A DNA stretch of 64,000 bases from Paracoccaceae bacterium (GCA_002709405.1 PAQV01000031.1:1-64000), one strand, 5' to 3'. Shown: positions 22,411 to 32,236, counted from the stretch's first letter. Numbers and translations are program-made. The notes: a model not told the origin generated them from the sequence alone.

Positions 22411-24228
22411 ATGGCCGCGAAGACCGGGCTTTTCGGGATGGGCACGGGGGGCACTCTGGCGATTGCGGTCGCCGGTGTGACCGGCCTTATCGTCTTTGGG
22501 CCAAGGGTCTACGACATCGTGCTGCCCGCGCTGCCCGGAGCAGTGGCACCCGATCTGTCTGCACCAGAGCAGACCGTGGTGCAAGACGACCCGGCGAAGT
22601 CGGGCGAGGATGTGCAGGTCTCTGCCGATGCCGCGCCCGAACCCGTTCAGCCCGGATCCAACGACGACGGCCTGGTCGAGGCCGGGGCGCGGCCGGACAG
22701 GACGGTCGCCGATGCCGCAGAGGATCATACGGACGCTCTGACCGATGACACGGTGACGGACGTCGCCCCGCCGGAGCTGGCCGCGCCAGCCGTCGACGTC
22801 GTGCGCATCGACCCGGACGGGTCAGGCCTGATCGCGGGATCCGCGCCTCAGGGCAGCGAGGTCACCAGCTATGTCGACGACAGCCTGCTGGAAACGGTTT
22901 CGGCCGATGGCGGGGGCAAGTTCGCCATGTTCGTCGATCTCGGCCCCAGCGATCAGCCGCGCCTGTTGACCCTGGCGGCCCGGCGCGACGGGCAGGAAAC
23001 CTGGGCCGAGGACAGCCTTATCATCGCGCCCACGCCCAAACCCCAGCCGCCCATGGCCGAAGCGACGCCCGAACCGGCCCCCGAGCCCGCGCCACAACCG
23101 GCCGCGGACACCCCGGCCGACATCGTCGTGGCCGAGGCCGATGTTGCCCCCGATCCGACCCCCGATCTGGCCCCCGATCCGGCCCCTGATGCAACCCCGG
23201 AACCGGTCGCAGACGCGGTCGCGGAACGTGCGTCCGAGACGACCGCCGAGCCCGCTCCCAAGCCTGCCTCTGCGACCCGCTCGGTGGCCCAGGCCCTGCC
23301 GGAAGCGGCCCCCGAAGCGACACCCGAGCCAACAACCGACCCCGTCGCGGCCCAGGCCCAGGACCCTGCCGAGACCCCATCCGATCGCGCGCCTTCGGCC
23401 ATGTCCGCCGCTCCGGACGGCGCGGCCACGCCCAGCGACGGCACGACACCCGAAGCACCAACCGCGCTTGGCGACGCGCCCGTGGCGCTTGCGGCCGTGC
23501 CCGACGATCTTGCCGTCGATCCGGCGGCCTCGGCGGGGGCGGATACCGCCGCCGACGACACCACTGCGCCGCGTCCCGACCGGGCGGCGTCTCCGGCCAG
23601 CCCCGAGCCACCCACGGCCCCCGACCAGCCCGGCGAAGAGCCCCGCGATTTCGCGGCCCCGCGCCCCACGCCCGCACCGGGCCCCGTGGCCGTCCTGCGC
23701 GCCGGGGCCGACGGGGTCGAACTGCTGCAACCCGGCACGCCGCAACGGCCCGAGGCGCTCGACAGCCTGTCGCTCGACACGATCAGCTATTCCGAGGACG
23801 GCGAGGTGCTGCTGGCCGGCCGCGCGCCCTCTGGCGCGGCGGTGCGCGTCTACCTCGACAACGTGGCGGTCAAGGACCTGACCATCGACCCGGACGGGCG
23901 CTGGAAGGGCGAGGTCACCGGCGTGCGCCCCGGCATCTACACCCTGCGCCTGGACCAGGTGGCAGGTGACGGCAGCGTCGACGGCCGCCTGGAAACCCCC
24001 TTCAAGCGCGAGGCCCCGGCCATCCTGGCCGCCGCCCGCGACGATCTGCCCGCAGGCGCGCCCTCGATCGCGGCGGTGACCGTGCAGCGAGGGGATACGC
24101 TCTGGGCGATCTCGCAGGACCGCTACGGGTCGGGGTTCCTCTATGTCCGCGTGTTCGAGGCCAACCGGGATTCGATCCGCGATCCGGACCTGATCTATCC
24201 GGGGCAGGTGTTCTCGGTTCCCAACTAA
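22411..24228 (+). CDS. LysM-domain envelope protein with long Pro/Ala/Asp-rich linker
   Basis: This 605-residue protein from ATG 22411 has a GGAAGG ribosome site. Residues 13-32 form one membrane helix (GGTLAIAVAGVTGLIVFG), so it is probably anchored in the inner membrane facing the periplasm. A globular beta part near 130-215 (VRIDPDGSGLIAGSAPQGSEV) resembles an Ig-like or carboxypeptidase-regulatory fold; a similar strand pattern recurs near 470-540. Between them lies about 230 residues of disordered sequence built of PEPAPEPAP-like repeats. The C-terminus is a LysM domain (VTVQRGDTLWAISQDRYGSG to VFSVPN). Such proteins bind peptidoglycan; the enzymatic role, if any, is not visible. The gene stands between the LOG gene (divergent) and an ABC exporter. 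Confidence 0.8.
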   Translation: MAAKTGLFGMGTGGTLAIAVAGVTGLIVFGPRVYDIVLPALPGAVAPDLSAPEQTVVQDDPAKSGEDVQVSADAAPEPVQPGSNDDGLVEAGARPDRTVADAAEDHTDALTDDTVTDVAPPELAAPAVDVVRIDPDGSGLIAGSAPQGSEVTSYVDDSLLETVSADGGGKFAMFVDLGPSDQPRLLTLAARRDGQETWAEDSLIIAPTPKPQPPMAEATPEPAPEPAPQPAADTPADIVVAEADVAPDPTPDLAPDPAPDATPEPVADAVAERASETTAEPAPKPASATRSVAQALPEAAPEATPEPTTDPVAAQAQDPAETPSDRAPSAMSAAPDGAATPSDGTTPEAPTALGDAPVALAAVPDDLAVDPAASAGADTAADDTTAPRPDRAASPASPEPPTAPDQPGEEPRDFAAPRPTPAPGPVAVLRAGADGVELLQPGTPQRPEALDSLSLDTISYSEDGEVLLAGRAPSGAAVRVYLDNVAVKDLTIDPDGRWKGEVTGVRPGIYTLRLDQVAGDGSVDGRLETPFKREAPAILAAARDDLPAGAPSIAAVTVQRGDTLWAISQDRYGSGFLYVRVFEANRDSIRDPDLIYPGQVFSVPN

Positions 24229-24366
24229 GGGCAGGGCGGCCCTGCGCCTGTTCCTGGGTCTGGCCGGGCCACGGCCAGTCCCTGCACGGCAAGTCCCTGC
24301 CGGCTCTGGTCAATCCCGCGCCCGGAGCCTATGTCTGAGCGGTCCACCGACCTTTGAAAGCTCCAG

Positions 24367-26169
24367 ATGACCGACGCCAGCTCGCCCGCCCAGGACCGCC
24401 ACGCGGGGTTCCGCGTGATCCGCGACGTGGCGCCCTATCTCTGGCCCGAGGGCGAACCCAATATCCGCATCCGCGTTGTCCTGGCCCTGGCCGCGCTGAC
24501 CTGCACCAAGCTGATCGCCGTTGTCACGCCGCTCTTCTACAAAAGCGCGGTGGATGCCCTGGCCGAGGACGGCGGCGTGCCGATCCTGGCCCTCGGGGCC
24601 GTCGGGCTGACCGTGGCCTACGGCGTGTCGCGCCTGATGCAGGTGGGGTTCGAACAGCTGCGCGACCTGCTGTTTGCCCGGGTGTCGCAACAGGCCCTGC
24701 GCCGGCTTGCCCTGCGCACCTTCCGCCACATCCATGCCCTGTCCATGCGCTACCATGTCAGCCGCCGCACCGGGGCGCTCAGCCGGGTCATGGATCGCGG
24801 GGTGAAAGGCGTGGCCTTCCTGCTGCGCTTCATGCTGTTTTCCATCGGCCCGCTGATCCTGGAACTGGTGTTGATCTGCGCGATCATCGTCGGCGTGCTC
24901 GACTGGCGCTTCCTGGCCGTGCTGGTCGCCACCTTCGCCATCTACGTCTGGTTCACCTTCGCCGTCACCGAATGGCGCGTGAAGATCCGCAAGGTCATGA
25001 ACGACCAGGACAACGAGGCCAGCCAGCGGGCCATCGACAGCCTGCTGAACTTCGAAACCGTGCGCTATTTCGGGGCTGCCCAACGCGAGGCCCTGCGCTA
25101 TGACCAGGCCATGGCCGGCTATGAACGGGCCGCCCTGAAAACCGCCTATTCGCTGTCGGCCATCAACTCGGGCCAGGCCCTGATCATCAATGTCGGGCTG
25201 ATCACGGTCATGGTCATGGCCGCCCAGGGCGTGCAGGCCGGCACCTACACGGTGGGCGATTTCGTCATGGTCAACGCCTACATGATGCAGATCATCGGGC
25301 CGCTGAACTTCCTGGGCTTCGTCTACCGCGAAATCCGCCAGGCGCTGGTGGACATGGGCCAGATGTTCGACCTGCTGGACGAGGACAGCGAAGTCACCGA
25401 CCGCCCTGGTGCGACGCCCCTGGCCATCACCGCCGGGCGGATCGAGTTCGACGACGTGCGCTTCCACTACGACCCGGACCGGGAAATCCTGAAAGGCCTC
25501 GGCTTCACCGTCGAGGGCGGCCAGACCGTGGCCATAGTCGGCGCCACCGGGTCGGGCAAGTCGACCCTGGGCCGGCTGCTCTTCCGGTTCTACGACGTGA
25601 CCGGCGGCGCGCTTCGGATCGACGGCCAGGATGTGCGCGACGTGACCCAGGACAGCCTGCAGGCGGCCATCGGCGTGGTGCCCCAAGACACCGTGCTCTT
25701 CAACGACACCATCCGCTACAACATCGGCTACGGCCGCGAAGACGCCTCCCAGGCCGAGATCGAGGACGCCGCCCGCGCCGCCCAGATCCATGACTTCGTG
25801 CAAAGCCTGCCGCAGGGCTACGACACGGCGGTGGGCGAACGCGGGCTGAAATTGTCGGGGGGCGAAAAGCAGCGGGTCGGTATCGCCCGGGCCCTGCTGA
25901 AGAACCCGCCGATCCTGCTGCTGGACGAGGCCACCTCCGCCCTCGACACGGACACCGAACAGGAAATCAAGGGCGCGCTGCGCCGGGCCGGGGAAGGGCG
26001 CACGGTGGTGGTGATCGCGCACCGCCTGTCGACCATCGCCGAGGCCGACCGGATCATCGTCCTCGAACAGGGCGAGATCGTCGAACAGGGCAGCCATGCA
26101 GAGCTTCTGGCCCATTCCGGCCGCTACCGCCAATTGTGGGACCGCCAGCAAGCCGAAGACGCCGCCTGA
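24367..26169 (+). CDS. ATM1/HMT1-type ABC exporter (fused permease and ATPase)
   Basis: This 600-residue half-transporter has six membrane helices (about residues 35-310) followed by an ATPase domain. Walker A is GATGSGKST near residue 392, the ABC signature is LSGGEKQRV near 497, and Walker B is ILLLDEATSALD near 517. The substrate-binding loop pattern ALRTFRHIHALSMRYHVSRRTGALSRVMDRG and the NFETVRYFGAAQREA segment place it with mitochondrial Atm1 and bacterial heavy-metal/glutathione-conjugate exporters. In alphaproteobacteria this type exports glutathione-metal or polysulphide compounds and matters for metal tolerance and iron-sulfur metabolism. It is not next to iron-sulfur assembly genes here. 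Confidence 0.9.
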   Translation: MTDASSPAQDRHAGFRVIRDVAPYLWPEGEPNIRIRVVLALAALTCTKLIAVVTPLFYKSAVDALAEDGGVPILALGAVGLTVAYGVSRLMQVGFEQLRDLLFARVSQQALRRLALRTFRHIHALSMRYHVSRRTGALSRVMDRGVKGVAFLLRFMLFSIGPLILELVLICAIIVGVLDWRFLAVLVATFAIYVWFTFAVTEWRVKIRKVMNDQDNEASQRAIDSLLNFETVRYFGAAQREALRYDQAMAGYERAALKTAYSLSAINSGQALIINVGLITVMVMAAQGVQAGTYTVGDFVMVNAYMMQIIGPLNFLGFVYREIRQALVDMGQMFDLLDEDSEVTDRPGATPLAITAGRIEFDDVRFHYDPDREILKGLGFTVEGGQTVAIVGATGSGKSTLGRLLFRFYDVTGGALRIDGQDVRDVTQDSLQAAIGVVPQDTVLFNDTIRYNIGYGREDASQAEIEDAARAAQIHDFVQSLPQGYDTAVGERGLKLSGGEKQRVGIARALLKNPPILLLDEATSALDTDTEQEIKGALRRAGEGRTVVVIAHRLSTIAEADRIIVLEQGEIVEQGSHAELLAHSGRYRQLWDRQQAEDAA

Positions 26170-26534
26170 CCCCCGGACGCAGGCCCTGGCGGCACGCGCG
26201 CCCGCCTCGGCAACGCGCCCGCCCGCCCACCCCGCGTCGCCGAGGCGGTCGCACTCCGTTGGCCCCACTCCGCCTCCCACGGGCGGCCGGCCTGGATCCG
26301 GGCCCAAACCCGCCTCTTCACCTTTGAAAAATACGCAAATTCCCACGTCTCCCTCCCGTGCCGCCCACAGGTCATCGCGCCCGGTTTGCGCATCCCCCAA
26401 GGCTTTGTTACCCTGACCCCAGGCGGCCCTACGCCGCATCCGGATCGGCCCGCACACCGGGGACCGCCCGGAAAGCCGAGCCACCCGCGATGAAGCGGCC
26501 TCGGCAAATTCATCACAGACCAGAGGACAGACCC
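26170..26534. other. 365-bp intergenic region between the ABC exporter and the FKBP gene
   Basis: No gene with convincing codon use or start is seen. The first 150 bases are GC-rich and Pro-coding in several frames, which is just composition. Within it lies one copy of a 21/22-nt element (26317-26337) shared with 42980-43001. A short GAGGACAG ribosome site for the next gene lies just before 26535. The promoter of the FKBP gene must be within this gap, but I cannot place it. Confidence 0.5.
26317..26337 (-). repeat. short dispersed element, copy 1
   Basis: On the minus strand this reads TGCGTATTTTT then CAAAGGTGAA. The second copy at 42980-43001 reads TGCGTATTTTTG then CAAAGATGAA: one base inserted and one substituted over 22 positions. 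Here it is intergenic; there it forms the start of a protease gene. The match is too long to be chance in sequence this GC-rich. Confidence 0.6.
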
Positions 26535-26966
26535 ATGACCCAAGCCGCCAAGGCAGGAGACACTTTGCGTATCCATTACACGGGCCGGCTGAACGACGGC
26601 ACCGTGTTCGACCAATCCGCCGGCCGCGAGCCGCTCGGCTTCACGCTGGGCTCCGGCGAAATCATCCCGGGGCTCGAAAAGGGCGTCGTCGGCATGGAAG
26701 TCGGCGAAACCCGCGAAGTCACCATCGCGCCCGAAGAGGCCTATGGCACCCGCGACGCCGGCAAGATCCAGGCCGTTCCGCGCGAAGCCATCCCCGACCA
26801 CATCCCGACCGACCTGGGCACCCAGCTTGAAGTCACGACCCAGGACGGCCAGACCATTCCCGTGGTGATCGCCAAGACGACCGAAAGCCACGTGGAGCTT
26901 GACGCCAATCACCCGCTGGCCGGGGAAACACTGAACTTCGACGTCACGCTCATCGAAATCGCCTGA
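26535..26966 (+). CDS. FKBP-type peptidyl-prolyl isomerase, SlyD-like
   Basis: This 143-residue prolyl isomerase/chaperone is cytosolic. The FKBP fold shows IHYTGRLNDGTVFDQS near residue 13, GEIIPGLEKGVVGM near 42, and GETREVTIAPEEAYG near 57. An insert-in-flap chaperone region (about residues 70-125) is followed by the closing strand GETLNFDVTLIEI. The arrangement is that of SlyD. The His/Cys-rich metal-binding tail of E. coli SlyD is absent, so nickel delivery is unlikely. ATG 26535 was chosen because of GAGGACAG just upstream; an in-frame extension of up to 59 codons seems non-coding. Confidence 0.9.
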   Translation: MTQAAKAGDTLRIHYTGRLNDGTVFDQSAGREPLGFTLGSGEIIPGLEKGVVGMEVGETREVTIAPEEAYGTRDAGKIQAVPREAIPDHIPTDLGTQLEVTTQDGQTIPVVIAKTTESHVELDANHPLAGETLNFDVTLIEIA

Positions 26967-26970
26967 CGGG

Positions 26971-26990
26971 ACCGGCCCTGCGGGGCCGGT
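26971..26990. terminator. GC hairpin after the FKBP gene
   Basis: ACCGGCCC and its exact complement GGGCCGGT enclose TGCG, directly after the FKBP stop codon and before the convergent RND pump gene. There is no T-run, so termination is inferred from position only. Confidence 0.4.
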
Positions 26991-27125
26991 GGCCCCCGGC
27001 GCGCTCCCACCCCGGTGAGGGCGCGCGGGGTGGACGGCCTGATCAAGGCCCACCCGACACGCCGGGGGCCATCGCCGCACCGGCCGCCCGAAGGCCGCAC
27101 CGGGATGACTCGGGCTTACCCCGGA

Positions 27126-30100
27126 TTACTCGGCGGCCTTGAGCGGCGGCCCGAAGACCTCGGCCGGACGCGTCGCGCCGTCGTCCGGGTCTTCCACGCC
27201 CCACAGGATCTCGGGGATCTTCGCCCGCCGGGCGGCCCGGCGCAGGGCCCAGTCGCGGGCGGCCCGGCTGGTCCGGCCCATCGACAGACGTGCCAGCAGC
27301 CCGGCGAACCAGCTCATGTAGGTGGCGAACCAAACCCGGATGGCCAGCAGCGAGGGCGTCACCACCAGCGTCAGAACCGTGGCCACGCCCAGCCCGAAGA
27401 CCACGGCCGTGGCCAGCTGTTTCCACCACAGCGCCGTCGGGCTGTCGATCGTGTAGCCCCCCTGGATGAAATCCAGAGACACCCCGAACATCATCGGGGC
27501 CAGACCCGCCATCGTCGTGATCGTGGTCAGCAACACCGGCCGGATCCGGCTTTCGGTGGTGTAGATGATCGCCTCGATCCGCGGCATGTAGCGCGAGTAT
27601 TCCTGGTAGGTGTCGATCAGCACGATGTTGTTGTTCACCACGATCCCGGCCAGGGCCACGATCCCCGTGCCCGTCATGATGATCGAAAACGGCTGCTGCA
27701 TGACCATCATGCCGATCAGCACGCCCGTCGTCGACAGCACCACCGCCAGCAGCACCAGCACCGAATTGTAGATCGAGTTGAACTGGGCCAGCAGGATGAT
27801 GAACATCAGCCCCAGTGCCGCGGCAAAGGCCGAGGACAGGAAGGCCTCGCTTTCCGCCTGTTCCTCCTGGTCGCCGGTCCATTCCCAGGCCACGTCCGAG
27901 GGCAGGTCGGCCGCCTCGAGCCACTCGGTGATCACCCCGATCCGCTCGTTGGCATTGATCGGCACGAAGCGGGCGCCCTTGTCCAGCGCGGCGGCCAGGT
28001 CCTCGACCGACGCCGCGCCGGTCAGCGACAGCAGCGCGTATTCGGTGCCGTTGGGCGCGGTGAACAGCTCGCCCGTGGCGCCCTCGATCATCGCGGCATC
28101 CTTGACCACGGCCAGGCGCGTTTCGCCCCCTTCCGGCCCGGTGGTCACGATCTTGGCCAGCCCCGGGGCCACGTCGGCCTTGACGTCGTAATAGCGCTGC
28201 TGGTCGACCCGGCTGATGGTGGCCACCTTGGGCACCGGCTGGCGGGTGATGAAATTCGACAGCGGCACAAGGCCCTGGGTGGTGCGCACCTTCAGGCTGT
28301 CCAGCGTCGACAGCACCCGGTCCTCGCGCGGCAGGCGCACGCGAATCTCGATTTCCTCGTCGGCGGTATCGACGCGCATCGTGTCCAGCAACATGCCCCG
28401 CGTGACCAGCTGAACCATCGCCCCGACCACGGCCACGTCCGCCCCGTAGCGGCCGGCCTTTTCCACGTCGACGTCGATCTGCCAGTCGATGCCGGGCAGG
28501 GGCATCGTGTCCTCGATCTGGATCAGGCCGGGCGTGTCGTCGAAGGCGGCCCGGGCGGCCTCGGTCGCGGTGACCAGCGGATCCCAGGCATCGGCCTTCA
28601 GGCGCAGGTGCACGGGCTTGGCCGAAGCCGGCCCACCGGTCAGGGGCAGGATCTCGGTCTGGATGCCGGGGATGCGGGCCAGGCGGGTTTCCAGCTGGTC
28701 GATCACCAGGTCGCCGTCAAAGCGCGGATCGGCGATCTCGCGGTCCAGCACCCCGTCGATCAGCGGTTCCGACAGTTTGGGCCGGTCTTCCCAGGGGATG
28801 ATCTCGAACTGGACCTGGCCCACGGTATCGGCCGGAGCCTCGGACCCGCCGGTGTTCTGGTTCAGCCCGCCTTCGCCAGCGAAGGAAAACACGTTGATGA
28901 CCCCGGGATGGGCGGCGATCACGTCCTCGACCTGGCGCACCAGCCGGTCCGATTCCGCCAGCGAGACATTGCCCCGCGCCCGCACATAGGCCGTGGCCTG
29001 TTCCGGTTCGGTTTCGACGAAGAATTCCACGCCCAGCTGGTTTTCGCCATAGGCCTGGAAGACGGCCATGACGCCCATGAACACAACCACGACGGTCACG
29101 ATGGGCATGATCGGGTTGCCCGCGATCGCCGTGATCAGCCAGCCAAGGGCCGTGCGCCGGTGTCCCGCCCGGGGCGGGCGTTCACGCCGTTCGATCTTGG
29201 CCGCGCCCAGCACGATCGAGGCGCCAAAGGCGAAGGCCAGGAACAGCAGGCCGCCCATCAACGAGCCCATGGTCGGGGGAACCGACCCGGCGGGCAGCAG
29301 GTAATAGGGGTTCAGCACCTGCATGGCGGACAGGAACATGCCGTAAAGCGCCGGCGGCACCAGCACCGCCCGGACCACCCAGGGCAGCCGCGCGCGCAGC
29401 ACGTCCGATGCATGGCCGAAGACCCGGCTGATGCGCCCCGTCACCCCGCCCATGACGGGCAGGTAGATCAGCGCCACCACCAGCGAGGCCGACAGCACGA
29501 AGATCAGCGTGACCGGCAACATGCCCATGAACTCGCCCGCCACGCCGGGCCAGAACAGCATCGGCAGGAAGGCACAGAGCGTCGTCGCGGTGGACGATAC
29601 GATGGGCCAGAACATCCGCTGCGCCGCCTCGACATAGGCGTGCATCGGGCCGGACCCTTCCTTGATCCGCTTGTCGGCATATTCGACGACCACGATGGCC
29701 CCGTCGACCAGCATGCCCACGGCCAGGATCAGGCCGAACATGACGATGTTGGAAATGCTGACGCCCATGGCCGCCAGCAGGGCAAAGCACAAAAGGAACG
29801 AGGTCGGGATGGCAAAGCCCACCAGCAGCGCGGCCCGGCTTCCCAGCGCCGACAGCACCACGATCATCACCAGGGCGATTGCCGTCAGGACCGAGCCCTC
29901 CAGCTGGCCGACCATCGACGCCACCTGGCGGCTCTGGTCGTTCGACGTGCCCAGGTCCACCGCCGCCTGCAGTTGCGGCGGCCACTTGGCCTTGGCGCTT
30001 TCCAGCGTGGCCTTCACCTGGTCGACCGTGTCGATCAGGTTGTAGCCCTTGCGCTTGACCACCTGCAGGGCGACCGTGTCCTCGCCGTTGAACCGGGCCG

Positions 30101-30908
30101 TGCCCTCGCGGTCCTCGAAGGTGAAATTGACCTCGGCCAGTTCGCCCAGGGTGATCACCCGGTCGCCGTTGGTCTTCACCGGCAGCCGGTAGATGTCGTT
30201 CACATCCTTGAAATTCGACGGGATCTTGACCCCGAAGGTGCCCTGTTCGGTTTCGTAATCCCCGGTCGCGATCAGCTGGTTGTTGTTCTGCACGACCGAG
30301 ATCAGTTCGGCCGCGGTGACGTTGTAGGCCTCAAGGCGCAGGGGGTCGATGATCACCTCGACCATCTCGTCGCGGTTGCCCGCGATCCCTGCCTCCAGCA
30401 CCGAATCGAGGCTTTCCAGCTCGTCCTGCAATTCCTTGGCGATCCGCGCCATGGTCCGTTCCGGCACCGGCCCGGTCAGGTTGACGATGACGATGGGAAA
30501 TTCGGAGAAGTTGATCTCGTTGATCGTGTATTGCTCGGCGCCCTCGGGGAACTTGGCCGAGGCCGAGTTCATCGCATCGCGCACATCGGCCATGACCGAG
30601 GTCTTGTCCCAGCCGAACTCGAATTCCAGCGCCACGCCCGCATAGCCCTCGGCCGCGGTGGCGCTCATCTTGTCCAGCCCGTCGAGGTCGGCCAGCTCGG
30701 TTTCCATCGGCTTGACCAGCAGGCTTTCGGCGTCCTCGGCGGAAATGCCGGGGAAGGGGACCGACACGAAGAGCGCCGGGATCTCGATGTCGGGCTCACC
30801 CTCCTTGGGCAGGCTGACATAGGCAAAGCCGCCGATCAGCAGCGACAGGATGATGAAGGCAACGACCATGCGGGCGCGCGAGGCGGCCCAGTCGACGATC
30901 CCGGTCAT
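27126..30908 (-). CDS. RND efflux transporter, inner-membrane pump subunit
   Basis: This proton-driven RND pump of 1260 residues exports drugs or other small molecules through a tripartite complex. An N-terminal helix (AASRARMVVAFIILSLLIGGF) is followed by a large periplasmic region, a cluster of helices near 330-560, a second periplasmic region and a final helix cluster. Segments such as PGISAEDAESLLVKPMETEL, GMLVDGAIVVVEYADKRI (proton-relay helix) and the late ALAGIVVNNNIVLIDTYQEY are RND hallmarks. It is longer than AcrB (about 1050) because of inserts in the middle, including about 80 residues around 560-620. The ATG overlaps the TGA of the adaptor gene by 4 bases. There is no outer-membrane channel gene adjacent, so it likely uses a TolC from elsewhere. 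Confidence 0.93.
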   Translation of the reverse strand: MTGIVDWAASRARMVVAFIILSLLIGGFAYVSLPKEGEPDIEIPALFVSVPFPGISAEDAESLLVKPMETELADLDGLDKMSATAAEGYAGVALEFEFGWDKTSVMADVRDAMNSASAKFPEGAEQYTINEINFSEFPIVIVNLTGPVPERTMARIAKELQDELESLDSVLEAGIAGNRDEMVEVIIDPLRLEAYNVTAAELISVVQNNNQLIATGDYETEQGTFGVKIPSNFKDVNDIYRLPVKTNGDRVITLGELAEVNFTFEDREGTARFNGEDTVALQVVKRKGYNLIDTVDQVKATLESAKAKWPPQLQAAVDLGTSNDQSRQVASMVGQLEGSVLTAIALVMIVVLSALGSRAALLVGFAIPTSFLLCFALLAAMGVSISNIVMFGLILAVGMLVDGAIVVVEYADKRIKEGSGPMHAYVEAAQRMFWPIVSSTATTLCAFLPMLFWPGVAGEFMGMLPVTLIFVLSASLVVALIYLPVMGGVTGRISRVFGHASDVLRARLPWVVRAVLVPPALYGMFLSAMQVLNPYYLLPAGSVPPTMGSLMGGLLFLAFAFGASIVLGAAKIERRERPPRAGHRRTALGWLITAIAGNPIMPIVTVVVVFMGVMAVFQAYGENQLGVEFFVETEPEQATAYVRARGNVSLAESDRLVRQVEDVIAAHPGVINVFSFAGEGGLNQNTGGSEAPADTVGQVQFEIIPWEDRPKLSEPLIDGVLDREIADPRFDGDLVIDQLETRLARIPGIQTEILPLTGGPASAKPVHLRLKADAWDPLVTATEAARAAFDDTPGLIQIEDTMPLPGIDWQIDVDVEKAGRYGADVAVVGAMVQLVTRGMLLDTMRVDTADEEIEIRVRLPREDRVLSTLDSLKVRTTQGLVPLSNFITRQPVPKVATISRVDQQRYYDVKADVAPGLAKIVTTGPEGGETRLAVVKDAAMIEGATGELFTAPNGTEYALLSLTGAASVEDLAAALDKGARFVPINANERIGVITEWLEAADLPSDVAWEWTGDQEEQAESEAFLSSAFAAALGLMFIILLAQFNSIYNSVLVLLAVVLSTTGVLIGMMVMQQPFSIIMTGTGIVALAGIVVNNNIVLIDTYQEYSRYMPRIEAIIYTTESRIRPVLLTTITTMAGLAPMMFGVSLDFIQGGYTIDSPTALWWKQLATAVVFGLGVATVLTLVVTPSLLAIRVWFATYMSWFAGLLARLSMGRTSRAARDWALRRAARRAKIPEILWGVEDPDDGATRPAEVFGPPLKAAE

Positions 30909-32236
30909 GGCTGGTCTTCCTTGTCACTCGTATCCTCGTAGGTCACATCGACCCGCAACCCCGCGGTCACGAAATCCTGTCCGACCACGATCACATGGGC
31001 CTCTTCGGTGGGGCCCGTCACCCAGATGCCGTCGATATCGTCGCGCAGGACGACGACCGGCTGGAATTGCACGATACCTTCCCAGTCGACGATGCGCACA
31101 CCCAGCTTGCCGTCGTTGTTCAGCGTCAGGGCCGACTGGGGCAGGCGGTGGGCCAGGGTGCCCTGGGCCTCGATGGCGATCTCGGCGGTCTGGCCGTCGC
31201 GGATCGTCATGTCGGGGTTGTCGACCTGGATCTCGACCGCGAAGGTGCGCGTGACCGGATCGGCCGAACGGCTGATGAAGGTCACTTCGCCTTTCGCCGT
31301 GCTGCCATCGGCCAGCCGGGCCGAGGCCGGCGAGCCCAGGGTGACCCGGCCGACCCCGGTTTCCGGCACGTAGCCCACCAGCTTGATCGGGTTCAGCTGG
31401 ATCACCGTGGCGCAGATGCCCCCGGCGGCCAGGAAGGAGCCCAGCTCTGCCGTGTCGCTTTCCAGGTGGCCGGCAAAGGGCGCGTGGATGGTCAGCCGGT
31501 CGATGTCCTTCTGGGCAAAGGCCACCTGGGCCTCGGCCGATTCGATGCCCGTGCGCGCGCTTTCCAGGCCGGCATCCGCCGACACCACCGCCGCCTCGGC
31601 CGAGCGCACCGTCGCCCGGGCCCCGGCCAGCCGTATGTCAGAGGCATATCCGCCTTCGGACAATCTCTCCGCCGCGTTCAGGTCGATTTTCGCCTGTTCC
31701 AGAACGGCTTCGGCCTCGGCCTGGCGGGCCTCGCTTTCGGGAATGCGGCTTTTGGCCAGCGACAATTGCGCCTTGGCATCGGCCAGGGTGACAAAGCGCG
31801 TGCCCGGATCCAGCACGCAGAGCTCCTGGCCCTTTTCGACATAGGCCCCCTTGCGCAGGGGCTCGGACAGGACCACGCCCGAGGTTTCCGCCGGCACCGC
31901 CACCTCGCGCATGGCCTGGGTTTCGCCCCGCAGGATCACCGCGCTGTCGACGGGCTGGGCCACCGACCGGCGCACCACGACGCCCATCTTGGCAGGGGTT
32001 TCAGCGGATCCGGGGGCACCGGCCGCCTCGGCCACTTGCGCCTTTGGGGACACCTGTGACGCCCCGCTTTCCGCGGTGGCTGCCGCAGGGGCGTCCCCGT
32101 CCTGGCCTGCGTCCTGGGCAAGCTCGACATCCGGATCGGATCCGCGCGCGAAGGCCAGCAGCTTGTCGCGTTCCAGCACCAGGAAATACAGGGCCACCAT
32201 GACCACCAGGGCCGTCAGAGTGGGGATCAGTCGCAT
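30905..32236 (-). CDS. RND efflux periplasmic adaptor subunit
   Basis: This membrane-fusion protein (443 residues) links the RND pump to an outer-membrane channel. An N-terminal membrane helix (residues 5-22, PTLTALVVMVALYFLVL) is followed by a disordered Ala/Gly-rich stretch to about 85. Next come the biotinyl-lipoyl-like half (GVVLSEPLRKGAYVEKGQELCVLD), a coiled-coil hairpin (about 165-260, many Ala/Glu), the second lipoyl half (TIHAPFAGHLES) and the beta-barrel domain. It is first in the operon, with its stop overlapping the pump start. A perfect 20-bp palindrome sits in its promoter. Confidence 0.92.
   Translation of the reverse strand: MRLIPTLTALVVMVALYFLVLERDKLLAFARGSDPDVELAQDAGQDGDAPAAATAESGASQVSPKAQVAEAAGAPGSAETPAKMGVVVRRSVAQPVDSAVILRGETQAMREVAVPAETSGVVLSEPLRKGAYVEKGQELCVLDPGTRFVTLADAKAQLSLAKSRIPESEARQAEAEAVLEQAKIDLNAAERLSEGGYASDIRLAGARATVRSAEAAVVSADAGLESARTGIESAEAQVAFAQKDIDRLTIHAPFAGHLESDTAELGSFLAAGGICATVIQLNPIKLVGYVPETGVGRVTLGSPASARLADGSTAKGEVTFISRSADPVTRTFAVEIQVDNPDMTIRDGQTAEIAIEAQGTLAHRLPQSALTLNNDGKLGVRIVDWEGIVQFQPVVVLRDDIDGIWVTGPTEEAHVIVVGQDFVTAGLRVDVTYEDTSDKEDQP

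Noticed and set aside
23040-23700. Apparent tandem DNA repeat in the LysM gene (and its antisense Gly/Arg-rich frames)
   Set aside because: The regularity comes from the Pro/Ala/Glu-rich linker codons rather than from a conserved DNA unit; no fixed period or flanking sites is seen.
27015-30941. A 1308-codon open frame on the plus strand opposite the RND pump
   Set aside because: It mirrors the real gene on the other strand. Its residues are rich in Arg, His, Gly and Asp as expected from antisense of GC-rich coding DNA, and it has no domain or ribosome site.
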